Shown piece by piece: positions 31,826-42,263 of a stretch of 64,000 bases of DNA. Position numbers and translations under genes: made by a program. The stretch is from Rhizobium sp. Q54 (GTDB lineage: Bacteria > Pseudomonadota > Alphaproteobacteria > Rhizobiales > Xanthobacteraceae), in the NCBI GenBank assembly GCA_945870035.1, contig CAMBQQ010000001.1, positions 23,809 through 87,808 on the forward strand, in the 5' to 3' direction. The notes beneath the pieces are model-generated. The model saw only the letters and a program-made list of their open reading frames with translations. It was not told the origin of the DNA and did no database searches. Numbering within the stretch: the first letter of the stretch is position 1; each line of letters begins with the position of its first letter.

Positions 31826-32431
31826 ATGGAAAAATTCGATCATCTGGAAGGCGTCGCCGCCCCGTTGCGGATCATCAATGTCGACACCGACATGATCATC
31901 CCCAAGCAGTACCTCAAGACGATCAAGCGCACCGGCTTAGGCAAGGGCCTGTTCTCCGAGCAGCGCTACCTGGACGACGGCGCGGAAAACCCGGATTTCG
32001 TGCTCAACAAGCCGGCCTATCGCAAATCGAAAATTCTGGTTGCCGGCGACAATTTCGGCTGCGGCTCGTCGCGCGAACACGCGCCGTGGGCGCTGATGGA
32101 TTTCGGCATCCGCTGCGTGATCTCGACCTCGTTCGGCGACATTTTCTACAACAACTGCTTCAAGAACGGCGTGCTGCCGATCCGCGTGTCCCCGGAGGAC
32201 CTTGAGAAGCTGTTCGACGATGCCGAGCGCGGCGCCAATTCGACGCTGTCGATCGATCTGGAGAAACAGGAAATTCGCGGGCCGGACGGCGGCGTCGTCA
32301 AGTTCGAGATCGACGCGCACCGCAAGCATTGCATGCTCAACGGCCTGGACGATATCGGCCTGACCAAGCAGAAGGCCGACAAGATCGTCAGCTACGAGGC
32401 GAAAGCGCAGGCGGCGCGGCCCTGGGCTTAG
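31826..32431 (+). CDS. leuD: 3-isopropylmalate dehydratase small subunit
   Basis: [46 protein letters not shown]. Confidence 0.97.
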   Translation: MEKFDHLEGVAAPLRIINVDTDMIIPKQYLKTIKRTGLGKGLFSEQRYLDDGAENPDFVLNKPAYRKSKILVAGDNFGCGSSREHAPWALMDFGIRCVISTSFGDIFYNNCFKNGVLPIRVSPEDLEKLFDDAERGANSTLSIDLEKQEIRGPDGGVVKFEIDAHRKHCMLNGLDDIGLTKQKADKIVSYEAKAQAARPWA

Positions 32432-32458
32432 TTCGGCTTCTACCGACGGAAATAGAAA

Positions 32459-32500
32459 ACGGCCGCAACTGGCAAAACCGGTTGCGGCCGTTCTTGTTTC
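32459..32500 (+). terminator. Terminator-like hairpin after leuD
   Basis: CGGCCGCAACTGGCAAAACCGGTTGCGGCCG followed by TTCTTGTTT. Confidence 0.7.
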
Positions 32501-32512
32501 CGGGCCGGAAGG

Positions 32513-34594
32513 TTAGAACTCTTTCCAGTCGGCTTCGCTGCTGACGGCGCTGGCAAGGTCAGCCTGCATCTTCTTGACCGGCCCGCCGCTATTGCCGCCG
32601 GCGGTCTGCTTCATTTGAACGACAGGACGCTGTTTTGCAGCAGCCGGCCCGCGTGACGGCGCGGCATAGACCTTCGGTTTTTCCGCCTTTTCGAAGACGC
32701 GCTGTGTCTCCTGGCTTTCATGGCCGATCTGGAAGAAGGCGACCTGCTCGTCCATCGCCTTGGCCTGATGTTCGAGCGTCTTGGCGGTGGCGGCGTTTTC
32801 CTCGACCAGCGCGGAGTTCTGCTGGGTGACTTCGTCCATCTGCGTCAGCGCCTTGTTGATCTGCTCGATGCCAGTGGCCTGTTCGATCGAGGCATTGGCA
32901 ATGTCGGAGACGATGGCCGCGACGCCCTTGATCGCTTCGACAATCTCGGTGAGCGATTGGCCGGCGCGGCTGACCAGTTCGACGCCATCCTTGACCTGAC
33001 CGTTCGAATTGGTGATCAGATCCTTGATGTCCTTGGCCGCCTGCGACGAGCGCTGGGCCAGGCTACGAACTTCCGAGGCGACGACTGCGAAGCCACGGCC
33101 GGCTTCACCGGCGCGCGCCGCTTCGACCGCCGCGTTGAGCGCCAGCAGGTTGGTCTGGCGGGCGATTTCGTCGATGACGCCGATGATGTCGGAGATCTTG
33201 CGCGACGAGTCTTCGATCTTCGCCATGGCTTCGACCGCCTTGGCGACCACCTGGCCGCCGCGATCCGCGACGTCGCGGGTGGCGGTTGCCGACTGGCTGG
33301 CCTGCTGGGCGTTCTCGGCGTTCTTCTTCACCGTCGCGGACAACTCTTCCATCGCCGCCGAGGTTTCTTCCAGGCTGGCGGCCTGTTCCTCGGTGCGCTG
33401 CGACAGATCGGTGGTCGAGGTCGAGATTTCCGCCGAGGCGTTGGTCACTTCGCGGCCCGAGGCCTTGATCTCGCCGATCGTCTGACTGACCTTTTCGGAC
33501 ATCTGGGCGACCGCGGCGGCAATGAGCCCCACCTCGTCCTTGCGGCCGAGGCCCGGCACTTCAATCGAGAAGTTGCCGCTGGCAATCGTTTCCAACGGCG
33601 CGACAAGCGCCGTGATCGGCTTGGCGATGCCGCGGCCGATCAGCCAGGCGAGAACGGAGCCGATGACAAGTCCGCCGATCGCCATCATCAGGATAAGAAA
33701 CTCGACGCTGGCGATGAGGCTCTCAGCCGCATGCTCTTCTTCTGCCGCCAGTTTCGAGACGGCGGACTTGATGTCACCGGCCGCCGCCGCGATCTGTGCG
33801 CCAATCTTGCTCATATCGCCGTTGAGCAGCGATTCGATCTCATGCGCGTCGTGCGAGGCTTTGACATAGGCTTCGGCATATTTTTCTGTCAGCACTTTGA
33901 GTTCGTCATAATACTTGCGGGCATCGCTGCCTTTGGTTGCGCCATCGAGCCCGGTCATGACCTGCTTCAGGTTGGCTATTGCCTTGGTGGCAGCCTCGGC
34001 GGCTACGTTGTCGTGACGTGCCAGCACTTTCTCGACGTTGAGTCGCGCCTGCATTGCGACAACCGCGCCTTCGCCCGCAAGCACGGCGGCGTTGCTGTTA
34101 CCGGCCTTGGCGGATAGCGCTTGGATCTCCTGGAAATCGGCACGCAATTTCGAACCAACCGGGTCGATGACTTCTTTGATCAGTTTCGACTGGTCCTGCC
34201 GGTAAGCAGCCATCTTTTCGAAGGCTTGTTTCCACGCCGCGGCTTGCTTTCCGACCTCCGCCATCTTCTGCTTGCGCTCGGGATTGACGATTGCCGTCTC
34301 GGCGGTCTGGATCGATTCCGCCAGCGTGGTCAATCCTTTTCGCGCCCCGTCAAGAAAGCTCTGCTCGCCGGCCAAACCATATTCGCGCGCCTGCCAGCGC
34401 ACGAACAGGAAGTTCTGGTCCACTGTGGCCGCGAGGCCGCTGTTCGACGTTTGGCGGGCGAAGGTACGGAAGCCGCCATCGACCTTTTCAAACGCGAGAT
34501 ACGCAACGCTCGATATCACCGCCATGATGGCGAGGATGCAAGCGAAGCCGATGGCTATCTTGGTAGCAATATTGCGGTCGTTGAAGATGCGCAT
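32513..34594 (-). CDS. Methyl-accepting chemotaxis protein with helical periplasmic (HBM-like) sensor, HAMP and signalling domains
   Basis: N-terminal TM, about 250-aa helical region, second [43 protein letters not shown]. Confidence 0.95.
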   Translation of the reverse strand: MRIFNDRNIATKIAIGFACILAIMAVISSVAYLAFEKVDGGFRTFARQTSNSGLAATVDQNFLFVRWQAREYGLAGEQSFLDGARKGLTTLAESIQTAETAIVNPERKQKMAEVGKQAAAWKQAFEKMAAYRQDQSKLIKEVIDPVGSKLRADFQEIQALSAKAGNSNAAVLAGEGAVVAMQARLNVEKVLARHDNVAAEAATKAIANLKQVMTGLDGATKGSDARKYYDELKVLTEKYAEAYVKASHDAHEIESLLNGDMSKIGAQIAAAAGDIKSAVSKLAAEEEHAAESLIASVEFLILMMAIGGLVIGSVLAWLIGRGIAKPITALVAPLETIASGNFSIEVPGLGRKDEVGLIAAAVAQMSEKVSQTIGEIKASGREVTNASAEISTSTTDLSQRTEEQAASLEETSAAMEELSATVKKNAENAQQASQSATATRDVADRGGQVVAKAVEAMAKIEDSSRKISDIIGVIDEIARQTNLLALNAAVEAARAGEAGRGFAVVASEVRSLAQRSSQAAKDIKDLITNSNGQVKDGVELVSRAGQSLTEIVEAIKGVAAIVSDIANASIEQATGIEQINKALTQMDEVTQQNSALVEENAATAKTLEHQAKAMDEQVAFFQIGHESQETQRVFEKAEKPKVYAAPSRGPAAAKQRPVVQMKQTAGGNSGGPVKKMQADLASAVSSEADWKEF

Positions 34595-34646
34595 TGTTCC
34601 GTGCCCTGGGGTTGATTGTTTGGCGATGATCTGGAGAGTTTGAGGA

Positions 34647-35441
34647 TTAGTTCGATTCAATCAGGAAGCGGCGGTTGCGGCTTTGCACCGGCCGCGCATT
34701 GTTGGGGAACAGCTGGGCGAACTGCCTGATCTGATCCGATGAAGCCTCGATGGGCTCTCTGAACACCGTCCAGGTCAGACCTTCGGAACACGGCGGCGTC
34801 GTCAGCGAGCCCATGTAGCGGAAGTAGCTGTTCGACTTGGGAAGCAAGGCGGCAGTGTCGATTGATCCGCTGGCGCGCTTCTCCGGACCTTCAACCATCG
34901 GCATCGCATCGAAGATCGTCTGCAACGCAGCGTTCTTGGCGCCAGGCTTGACGAACACGCCGACCACGGCAAGGTCGCCGGCGGCTGACTTGTGCACGAA
35001 GTGGCACTCGAGATCGAATGGCTTGCCGGCCAGCAGATGCTCGCTCGGGTGATGGAAATGAAACTGCAACAGGTCATATTTGGCCGCGCCGATCATGCAC
35101 GATGAGCCGGCATCTGCATTGACCTGAATGGTGTGGCCGTTGTTGACGATGCGCAGCGCCAGCGGCTTGTAATCGAGCGCAACCGCGGCCGCCTCGCCTT
35201 TCATGGCGCTGGTAAGGTCGATCGGCGTCTGCTCCAGCCCGAGCTGACACACTTTAAAGTCCGGTTGCAGTTCGCCCCAATGTTCGGCGCCGGTTTTACC
35301 GGCGTAGCTCCAGTGCGGCGCTGCGTGTGCCCCGGGACCGGCCGCGTGCGTCGATTCGGAGGCTCCGACAACTCTTGCAGCCAGGCAGCAAGCACAGCCA
35401 AGAGTCGCGGTGCGGAGAAAATGACGTCGATTGAGAGTCAT
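34647..35441 (-). CDS. Exported alpha-class carbonic anhydrase
   Basis: Tat-like signal [24 protein letters not shown] and ECHFVHK (zinc-binding His positions), [13 protein letters not shown]. Confidence 0.92.
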   Translation of the reverse strand: MTLNRRHFLRTATLGCACCLAARVVGASESTHAAGPGAHAAPHWSYAGKTGAEHWGELQPDFKVCQLGLEQTPIDLTSAMKGEAAAVALDYKPLALRIVNNGHTIQVNADAGSSCMIGAAKYDLLQFHFHHPSEHLLAGKPFDLECHFVHKSAAGDLAVVGVFVKPGAKNAALQTIFDAMPMVEGPEKRASGSIDTAALLPKSNSYFRYMGSLTTPPCSEGLTWTVFREPIEASSDQIRQFAQLFPNNARPVQSRNRRFLIESN

Positions 35442-35476
35442 GGAATGTCTCGCTCTTGATGCGCAGGAGTGGAATC

Positions 35477-36037
35477 TCAGTGTTCGACAGCGCCATCGCC
35501 GGCCGACAGCAGATTCGGCAGATCGATCAGCGCGATCATTACGTTGTCATGGGTAACCAGGCCGGACAGGAAGTCCGTCTGCTCGCCATGACCGGTACGC
35601 GGCACTTTTTGGATTTGGGCGGCATCGACCGAGACGATGTCGAGGACGCGATCGCCGATCAGCCCGACCTGGCGGCCGCCGATCTGAACGATGATAACGA
35701 TATGGAGCGGCGTGGTTTCGGTCAGGCCTTGGCCGAAGCGGCAGCGCAGATCGACGATCGGCACAATGGAGCCGCGCAGATTAAGTACGCCACGGACATA
35801 TTCCGGTTGCTTGGGCAGATGGGTGACGTCCGACCAGCCTTTGATCTCGCGGACCGCCATGATGTCGACGCCATACTGGTCGTTGCCGATGGCGAAGCTG
35901 ATAAACTCGGTGCGCGAAACATGGGTTCGCCCGGAGGCGTCCGGCGCGCCCGCGATGCGGTCTGCGCCCTCGGCCATTTCTGAAAGGGGTGGCTGACCGG
36001 AAAGCTGGCTCGTCGCTTGAACGGCAATCTCGCTCAT
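35477..36037 (-). CDS. cheW: Chemotaxis protein CheW
   Basis: EFISFAIGNDQYGVDIMAVREIKGWSDVTHLPKQPEYVRGVLNLRGSIVPIVDLRCRFG. Confidence 0.95.
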   Translation of the reverse strand: MSEIAVQATSQLSGQPPLSEMAEGADRIAGAPDASGRTHVSRTEFISFAIGNDQYGVDIMAVREIKGWSDVTHLPKQPEYVRGVLNLRGSIVPIVDLRCRFGQGLTETTPLHIVIIVQIGGRQVGLIGDRVLDIVSVDAAQIQKVPRTGHGEQTDFLSGLVTHDNVMIALIDLPNLLSAGDGAVEH

Positions 36038-36238
36038 GGGTGGCTCCGTTGGCTGCACCCCCGCACCTGCGGGGGGTACAAACAGAGTGCATGCCGGCGC
36101 GAAATCGCCTTGGAATCAGCCTGCCGTCTGTTTACGGATACCCAAATACCCCGATGGAACTTAAGTCGGTCTCTAAATACCTAATAATCTAGATTAAGCT
36201 TTGCCGGTTTTTTAACCGCGTTCAGGCGATCGCAAAAT

Positions 36239-36508
36239 CTACAACTCGATCTTGTTGTAGATCGTAATATTCAGGCCGATTTTTTCGCTCGATAGCGCGA
36301 CCGCGGTGGTGATGGTTTCGTGGCCTTCGATGAGGCCAGAAGCAATTGCCGCGCGGACTGCCTTTTCGATCTCGGACTGCGCCGTGAAGCTCGCGGCTTT
36401 CAGGAAACGATCGACCGCCGCTTTCAAGGCTTTATCGCCCAGAACCGTCTTGCTGCCGGACTCCGCCTGTTTTCCCGCCGGGACTGCCTTTTTTCCAGAG
36501 ACTACCAT
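36239..36508 (-). CDS. Small conserved hypothetical protein (DUF6494-like)
   Basis: ASFTAQSEIEKAVRAAIASGLIEGHETITTAVALSSEKIGLNITIYNKIEL. Confidence 0.5.
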   Translation of the reverse strand: MVVSGKKAVPAGKQAESGSKTVLGDKALKAAVDRFLKAASFTAQSEIEKAVRAAIASGLIEGHETITTAVALSSEKIGLNITIYNKIEL

Positions 36509-36693
36509 ATTTCACATTTCTGGTCTGCGACCACGCTATTCTTAAAACGCGGTGCGGCAAACAGCATAGTTAAATTGCGCCACCTAGTTAATAGCGGCCG
36601 GGCTTATCGCCGGAATCGGTCGGCGTTATCTAAACATATAAGTTTCACTTTGCCCCGCCGCCATCCGCACTATGATCGAAGCCGCATAGACCC

Positions 36694-36703
36694 GGGGGGG
36701 GGG
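36694..36703. repeat. 10-bp poly-G tract upstream of the bactofilin gene
   Basis: CCCGGGGGGGGGGAAG. Confidence 0.9.
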
Positions 36704-36768
36704 AAGTCACGCTCCGAATTGTGCCGCTGGGCTCGGACCGATCAACCATCGACGAACAGGAGTAGGCG

Positions 36769-37338
36769 TTGAGTTATTTTTCGCAGTCAAAAAGTGGCGA
36801 CACCAAGAACGACACCAAGAACGTCAACGCCGGCCCGGCCGACGTAAAGTTCGACGCACCGGCGCGTAAATCCGCGCCGTCGCAGGAGATCGTTTCAACG
36901 CTCGGACCCGGCCTGTTGATTACCGGCAATGTCGTCTCGACCGGCGCGGTGCAGATTCACGGCCGCGTCATCGGCGACATCCACGCCGCGCGCCTGCTGA
37001 TCAGCAAGGGCGCCGTGGTCGAAGGCAAGGTTACCGCGCAGGAAGCGGTGATCGACGGCACCTTCAAGGGCACCATTTACGGCAACAGCGTCAAGCTTCA
37101 AGCCACCGCCGTCGTCGACGGCGAAATCTTCAAGCAGTCGCTGGTCATCGAACAGAACGCGCAGTTCGAGGGCGTGTCGCGCCGGCTCGAAACGCCGGTC
37201 GAAGCGCCGACCGACGATCTGGTCAGCGGCCGCGCCCGCGCGCCGATCGTCGCTTTGGTTCCGGAAGCGCCGCCTCATACCAATGGCAATGGCGGCTACG
37301 TCAACGGCTCGCATGAAGGCCAGCCTGCCGCCTACTAA
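36769..37338 (+). CDS. Bactofilin (polymer-forming cytoskeletal protein)
   Basis: GPGLLITGNVVSTGAVQIHGRVIGDIHAARLLISKGAVVEGKVTAQEAVIDGTFKGTIYGNSVKLQATAVVDGEI; TTG start. Confidence 0.92.
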   Translation: MSYFSQSKSGDTKNDTKNVNAGPADVKFDAPARKSAPSQEIVSTLGPGLLITGNVVSTGAVQIHGRVIGDIHAARLLISKGAVVEGKVTAQEAVIDGTFKGTIYGNSVKLQATAVVDGEIFKQSLVIEQNAQFEGVSRRLETPVEAPTDDLVSGRARAPIVALVPEAPPHTNGNGGYVNGSHEGQPAAY

Positions 37339-37360
37339 GTTGCAGATACGCGGCGAAACA

Positions 37361-37393
37361 AAAGGCGCGGGCCTTGAGGTCCGCGCCTTTTGC
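37361..37393 (+). terminator. Rho-independent terminator after bactofilin gene
   Basis: AAAAGGCGCGGGCCTTGAGGTCCGCGCCTTTTGCG. Confidence 0.7.
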
Positions 37394-37412
37394 GTTTCAA
37401 CCGCCGTGCTCC

Positions 37413-38294
37413 TCAAGCGGCCTTGGCCGCGATCGCTTCGGCGATCATCACCGTGCGCCGCGCCATGTCGGCATGCAGCCGCTCGACCATGCGGCCGTCG
37501 ATCGACACCACGCCCTTGGATTTGTTCTCCGGCAATTCGAACGCCGCGATCATGGTGCGCGCCCATGCCACTTCGTCATCGGACGGCGAGAACGCCGTAT
37601 TGCACGGACCGATCTGGTTGGGGTGAATGAGCGTCTTGCCGTCGAAGCCGAATTCGACGCCCTGCTTGCATTCGGCGATAAAGCCTTCGGCATTGCCGAG
37701 ATCGTTATAGACGCCGTCGAGAACCTCGACGCCATGAATGCGCGCGGCGGCAATACAGGCCGACAACCACGGCAGCATTGGCGCGCGGCCGGGAACGAGA
37801 CGGGCGCGGGTATCCTTGGCGAGATCGTTGGTGCCCATGACGAAACCAGACAGCCGCGTTTCGGAATCCCGCGCCGCGGCGGCAATCGGCAGAATGTTGA
37901 AAATGGCGAGCGGCGTCTCGATCATCGCCCAGATACGGGTCTTCACCGGCGTGTGCATGTCGAGCAGGCGGCGGCCGATCATCTCGAGCGTATCGGGACT
38001 GGACACTTTCGGGATCAGGATGGCGTCCGGCCCGGCCTGCGCGGCGGCGGCCAGATCGTCGGCATGCCACGGCGTGTCGACGGCATTGACGCGGATGAAC
38101 ACTTCGCGCGAACCGAAACCGCCGGCTTTGACGACATCGGTAACCTGCTGGCGCGCCGCTTCCTTGGCGTCCGGCGCGACCGAATCTTCAAGGTCGAGAA
38201 TGATGCCGTCGGCGGGGAGAGTCTTGGCCTTTTCCAGCGCGCGGGCGTTGGAGCCGGGCATGTAGAGAACGCTGCGGCGCGGACGAATGGTCAT
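37413..38294 (-). CDS. HpcH/HpaI aldolase / citrate lyase family CoA ester lyase (malyl-CoA lyase-like)
   Basis: RRSVLYMPGSNARALEKAKTLPADGIILDLEDSVAPDAKEAAR, GKTLIHPNQI. Confidence 0.9.
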   Translation of the reverse strand: MTIRPRRSVLYMPGSNARALEKAKTLPADGIILDLEDSVAPDAKEAARQQVTDVVKAGGFGSREVFIRVNAVDTPWHADDLAAAAQAGPDAILIPKVSSPDTLEMIGRRLLDMHTPVKTRIWAMIETPLAIFNILPIAAAARDSETRLSGFVMGTNDLAKDTRARLVPGRAPMLPWLSACIAAARIHGVEVLDGVYNDLGNAEGFIAECKQGVEFGFDGKTLIHPNQIGPCNTAFSPSDDEVAWARTMIAAFELPENKSKGVVSIDGRMVERLHADMARRTVMIAEAIAAKAA

Positions 38295-38377
38295 GTGAAA
38301 AACTCCCTGTCGGTCACAGCCTAGTCCGACAGCAATCCGCATGCCAGTATTTGAACGATGCTTGCGGGCCTAGAGCC

Positions 38378-40009
38378 TCAGCGCGCGCCGACCGTATAGC
38401 GCCCGGGATATTGCGGCGGGCCGCCGGTCGATTCGCCCGGCTTGAGAATCTTGTAGAGCTGGAAGCGGTCGCCATCGGCCACCAGTCGCAAACGGCCAGG
38501 GTCGGGATTGGGCGCGTCGTCCTCGGTGAACAGGACGTAAAGATAATCGAACTTGGTCCAGTTCATCCAGAATGCCGGCGTGGCCGGCGTCGGATGATCG
38601 GCGGCGACGATCAATTGCGCGACCGAAGGCGGCGTGCCGTCATGCAGGTCGGCGTAGTCGGCATATTTCGGCTTGACATGCAGCACCTGCTTGCCGGGCA
38701 CGGTGAACACCGTGGTCACCAGCGCCGAACGTTCGATGGTGGCAATGCAGGCGGCATGAACGAGGCCGAGGTCGCGCACATCGTCGCCGTTCGACCGGTC
38801 GGCATAGGAAACGAAAACCTTCGAGCCCGGCACGATGCGCTTGACCGACGAACGGAACTGACTGGTCGAGTCCGACAGCTGCGTCCAGTTGTAGTCGATC
38901 TCGATCAGCCGCCCGGCGATCAGCACGACGAGAATGACCATGAAGCCGCGGCGCACCAGGCGGCGGCGCAATTCCAGATCGCCGCAGGCGAACAAAATGA
39001 AGGCGACGCCGATCGGCACGCGCTGATCGGTCATGTAGGTGTCGAACATCACACGCGGCAGCACCAGATAAATCACCGTGCCGACCGCCATGGCGACGAA
39101 CACCAGCGGATGAAACCGCAGCACGCGGTGCCGCACGGCCCAGACCAGCGCCGCCACCATCACGCTGATCAACGCAAACGCCGTGATGTCGGAATAGTTG
39201 GCGACGATATACATCAAGCCGTCGATCTTGCCGCCTTGGTCCCAGTAGATGCCGGAGGCGAGTCCCATGGTCGGGCTGGCAGCGAGCAGCGGCGCGGCGG
39301 CGAGGAACGGCATGCCGCTGGCGACGAAATCGGCGATGCGCAGCGGCCACGGCTCGCCGCGGCGTTCCCACAGCCGCAACAATTCGAACGACAGAATGCC
39401 GATGCCGTAAATGCCGAGCGCTGAGAGATGGCAGAAAAACAGCACCACCACGCACGCCGCCGACAGAACGATGCGAATCGGCCAGACGCGTTCGCGTACC
39501 GCGATCCAGCCGGCAAGCGCCCACAGCGCGACGCCGATGCCGAAAATGTAGTTCATCAGGCCGACGAGAAAGACGTAGTTGTACAGAAGCGGGATGGCGA
39601 ACAGCGGCATCGCCGACCAGCGGCCGACCAGCGCGCGATTGAGCGCCAGCGTGCCCGAAATGATCAGCGCGAACATCGTCACCATGTAGACCTGGCCGGC
39701 CACATAGATGTTCATGACCTGCGCCAGCGCCGGCACGATGATGTCCATGGTCAGGTTCGGGATGACCTGCCAGTTGACCTCGTAGAATTCGGCGAGCTTC
39801 GGGTTCTTCGCCAGCGTGGCGATCACCTGCATGCGCGACAGGTGATTGACGTAATCCGACAGCGGCGGCAGCGGATGGGTCCAGATCGGGATCGAGATCA
39901 GCAGCGTGAACGCCGCGAACAGGACACCGATCTGCAGCCCTGTGAATCCGTGTGATCGGAAGCGCGGCGCGGCAGGTTCCGACACGATCGGCTTGGCAGG
40001 AGAGAGCAT
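38378..40009 (-). CDS. Polytopic membrane protein of unknown function (GT-C-like topology)
   Basis: 543 aa with multiple predicted TM segments and soluble C-terminal region. Confidence 0.6.
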   Translation of the reverse strand: MLSPAKPIVSEPAAPRFRSHGFTGLQIGVLFAAFTLLISIPIWTHPLPPLSDYVNHLSRMQVIATLAKNPKLAEFYEVNWQVIPNLTMDIIVPALAQVMNIYVAGQVYMVTMFALIISGTLALNRALVGRWSAMPLFAIPLLYNYVFLVGLMNYIFGIGVALWALAGWIAVRERVWPIRIVLSAACVVVLFFCHLSALGIYGIGILSFELLRLWERRGEPWPLRIADFVASGMPFLAAAPLLAASPTMGLASGIYWDQGGKIDGLMYIVANYSDITAFALISVMVAALVWAVRHRVLRFHPLVFVAMAVGTVIYLVLPRVMFDTYMTDQRVPIGVAFILFACGDLELRRRLVRRGFMVILVVLIAGRLIEIDYNWTQLSDSTSQFRSSVKRIVPGSKVFVSYADRSNGDDVRDLGLVHAACIATIERSALVTTVFTVPGKQVLHVKPKYADYADLHDGTPPSVAQLIVAADHPTPATPAFWMNWTKFDYLYVLFTEDDAPNPDPGRLRLVADGDRFQLYKILKPGESTGGPPQYPGRYTVGAR

Positions 40010-40243
40010 TCAATGACCCGGATTGGCCTTATCAATCGGCGATTCGACCTGAACATGTGATGAACACGGGTCTAGCGCGCCATAAGTTACCGCGCCGTGA
40101 CCGCGCCGGATAAGCCTGAAGGAAGGGCCTTTCCGTGCCTTCGGCGGATCTCCACAGTTCCCGTCCGGCATGGGCCGGGCATGCCGCTTGCTTCGCTTCC
40201 ACCGGTTAGGGATAAGGAACCGGACACACCGGACCCGAGAAAC

Positions 40244-40909
40244 ATGACCTTTCCGCAACGACTGATCGACGGCTACAACGCCTTTGCCGAGGGCCGGTTG
40301 ATCGACGAGCAGAACCGCTATCGCGAGCTGGCCGAGGCCGGCCAGTCGCCGGAAATCATGGTCGTCGGCTGCTGCGACTCCCGTGTTTCGCCGGAGGTTA
40401 TTTTCGATGCGCGGCCGGGCGAGTTGTTTGTCGTGCGCAACGTCGCCAATATCATTCCGCCCTACTCGCCGGACGGCCAGGCGCACGGCGTCTCGGCCGC
40501 GCTCGAATTCGCCATCGCGGCGCTGAAGATCAAGCACATCGTCGTACTCGGTCACGCGCGCTGCGGCGGCGTCAAGGCCTTCGCCGAGTATGCCGAGCCG
40601 CTGTCGCCCGGCGATTTCATCGGCAAATGGATGCAGCTGATGGCGCCGGCCGCCGACAAGGTCGGGCCGCGCGGCGCGCTGTCGGCGATGGATTATCTCA
40701 CCAAGCTCGAGCAGGCCAATGTCGTCAACAGCCTCGACAATCTGCTGACCTTTCCGCGTATCGCCAAATTGATCGAGCGCGGCGCGATAGAAACGCACGG
40801 CGCTTATTTCGGCGTCGCAAGCGGCGAACTTTACGTGATGGGCGAACGCGGCAAACCGTTTGCCCGCGTCGCGGCGAAGGGTCCGGCGTTCCAGACGCCA
40901 AGGTTTTAG
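40244..40909 (+). CDS. Beta-class carbonic anhydrase
   Basis: VVGCCDSRVSPEVIF and VLGHARCGGVKAF zinc-binding motifs; start trimmed to MTFPQRLIDGY. Confidence 0.95.
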   Translation: MTFPQRLIDGYNAFAEGRLIDEQNRYRELAEAGQSPEIMVVGCCDSRVSPEVIFDARPGELFVVRNVANIIPPYSPDGQAHGVSAALEFAIAALKIKHIVVLGHARCGGVKAFAEYAEPLSPGDFIGKWMQLMAPAADKVGPRGALSAMDYLTKLEQANVVNSLDNLLTFPRIAKLIERGAIETHGAYFGVASGELYVMGERGKPFARVAAKGPAFQTPRF

Positions 40910-40917
40910 CTGCGCTT

Positions 40918-41063
40918 CTTATCCCTCCCCGGCTACGGGGAGGGTGGACGCGAGCGCTTGCGAGCGGCCGGGTGGGGCGGCGTTCGATGTTTATCGCCAG
41001 CTAACCCCCACCCGACTCCGCGCTTCGCGCGGAGCCACCCTCCCCCTGCGGGGGAGGGATAAG
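40918..41063. repeat. Composite palindromic repeat between carbonic anhydrase gene and asd
   Basis: CTTATCCCTCCCC ... GGGGAGGGATAAG perfect termini with internal hairpins. Confidence 0.85.
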
Positions 41064-41071
41064 AAAGGCCG

Positions 41072-42106
41072 TTACGCCGCTTTGCGCTTGGCCTGGATCA
41101 GCTTGCGGTTGATCAGGCTCTCGGCGATCTGGATCGTGTTGAGCGCCGCGCCTTTGCGCAGATTGTCCGACACCACCCACATCTCAATGCCGTGCTCGAC
41201 CGTGGGATCGGTGCGGATGCGGCTGATATAGGTCGCGTCCTCGCCGGCGCTTTCATACGGCGTCGCGTAGCCGCCCGGCTCGCGCTTGTCGATGACAAGA
41301 CAGCCCGGCGCGCTGCGCAGGATGTCGCGCGCCTCGTCGTCCGAGATCGGATTTTCAAACTCGATGTTGACGGCTTCCGAATGGCCGACGAACACCGGCA
41401 CGCGCACGCAAGTCGCGGTCAGCTTGATTTTGGGATCAAGAATCTTCTTGGTCTCCATCATCATCTTCCACTCTTCCTTGGTGTAGCCGTCTTCCATGAA
41501 CACATCGATCTGCGGAATGACGTTGAAGGCGATGCGCTTGGGAAACTTCTTGGTGACGATTTCGCCGACCGTGTAGACCGCCTTGGTCTGCTGAAAGAGT
41601 TCGTCCATCGCGTCCTTGCCGGCGCCGGACACGGACTGATACGTCGCAACAACGACGCGCTTGATCTTGGCGTGATCGTGCAGCGGCTTGAGCGCGACGA
41701 CGAGCTGCGCGGTCGAGCAGTTCGGGTTGGCGATGATGCCCTTCTTGCGGAAGCCTGACAGCGCATCGGCGTTCACTTCCGGCACCACCAGCGGCACGTC
41801 CGGGTCCATGCGCCAGGCCGACGAATTGTCGATCACCACGGCGCCGGCCGCCGCGATCTTCGGCGACCATTCAAGCGACACCGAACCGCCGGCCGACATC
41901 AGGCAGATGTCGACGTCGGAGAAGTCATAGTGGTCGAGCGCTTTGACCTTGAGAGTCTTGTCGCCATACGAACATTCCTGGCCCACGCTTTTGCGCGAGG
42001 CGAGCGCGACGACTTCGTCGGCCGGGAATTTGCGTTCGTCCAGGATGTTGAGCATTTCGCGCCCGACATTGCCGGTAGCGCCCACCACGGCGACCTTGTA
42101 ACCCAT
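41072..42106 (-). CDS. asd: Aspartate-semialdehyde dehydrogenase
   Basis: MGYKVAVVGATGNVGREMLNIL, IIANPNCSTAQLVVALKPLHD. Confidence 0.97.
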   Translation of the reverse strand: MGYKVAVVGATGNVGREMLNILDERKFPADEVVALASRKSVGQECSYGDKTLKVKALDHYDFSDVDICLMSAGGSVSLEWSPKIAAAGAVVIDNSSAWRMDPDVPLVVPEVNADALSGFRKKGIIANPNCSTAQLVVALKPLHDHAKIKRVVVATYQSVSGAGKDAMDELFQQTKAVYTVGEIVTKKFPKRIAFNVIPQIDVFMEDGYTKEEWKMMMETKKILDPKIKLTATCVRVPVFVGHSEAVNIEFENPISDDEARDILRSAPGCLVIDKREPGGYATPYESAGEDATYISRIRTDPTVEHGIEMWVVSDNLRKGAALNTIQIAESLINRKLIQAKRKAA

Positions 42107-42263
42107 TGTTAACTCTCCGAAATAATTCCCGGCCTGAGGCTCACGCAAGACAACCGGGCAGCAGCGCTTCTAGGCGAGAATGGCGCCGATGACAACGGCG
42201 ACGGCGGCATTCCGGGCAAATCGCGCCCAAAATGGCGCCCGCGAGCTGCCAAAGGGAGCGGTC

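Noticed and set aside
32720-34117. 465-aa plus-strand ORF opposite the MCP gene
   Set aside because: Antisense artefact of GC-rich codon bias; the minus-strand MCP is unambiguous.
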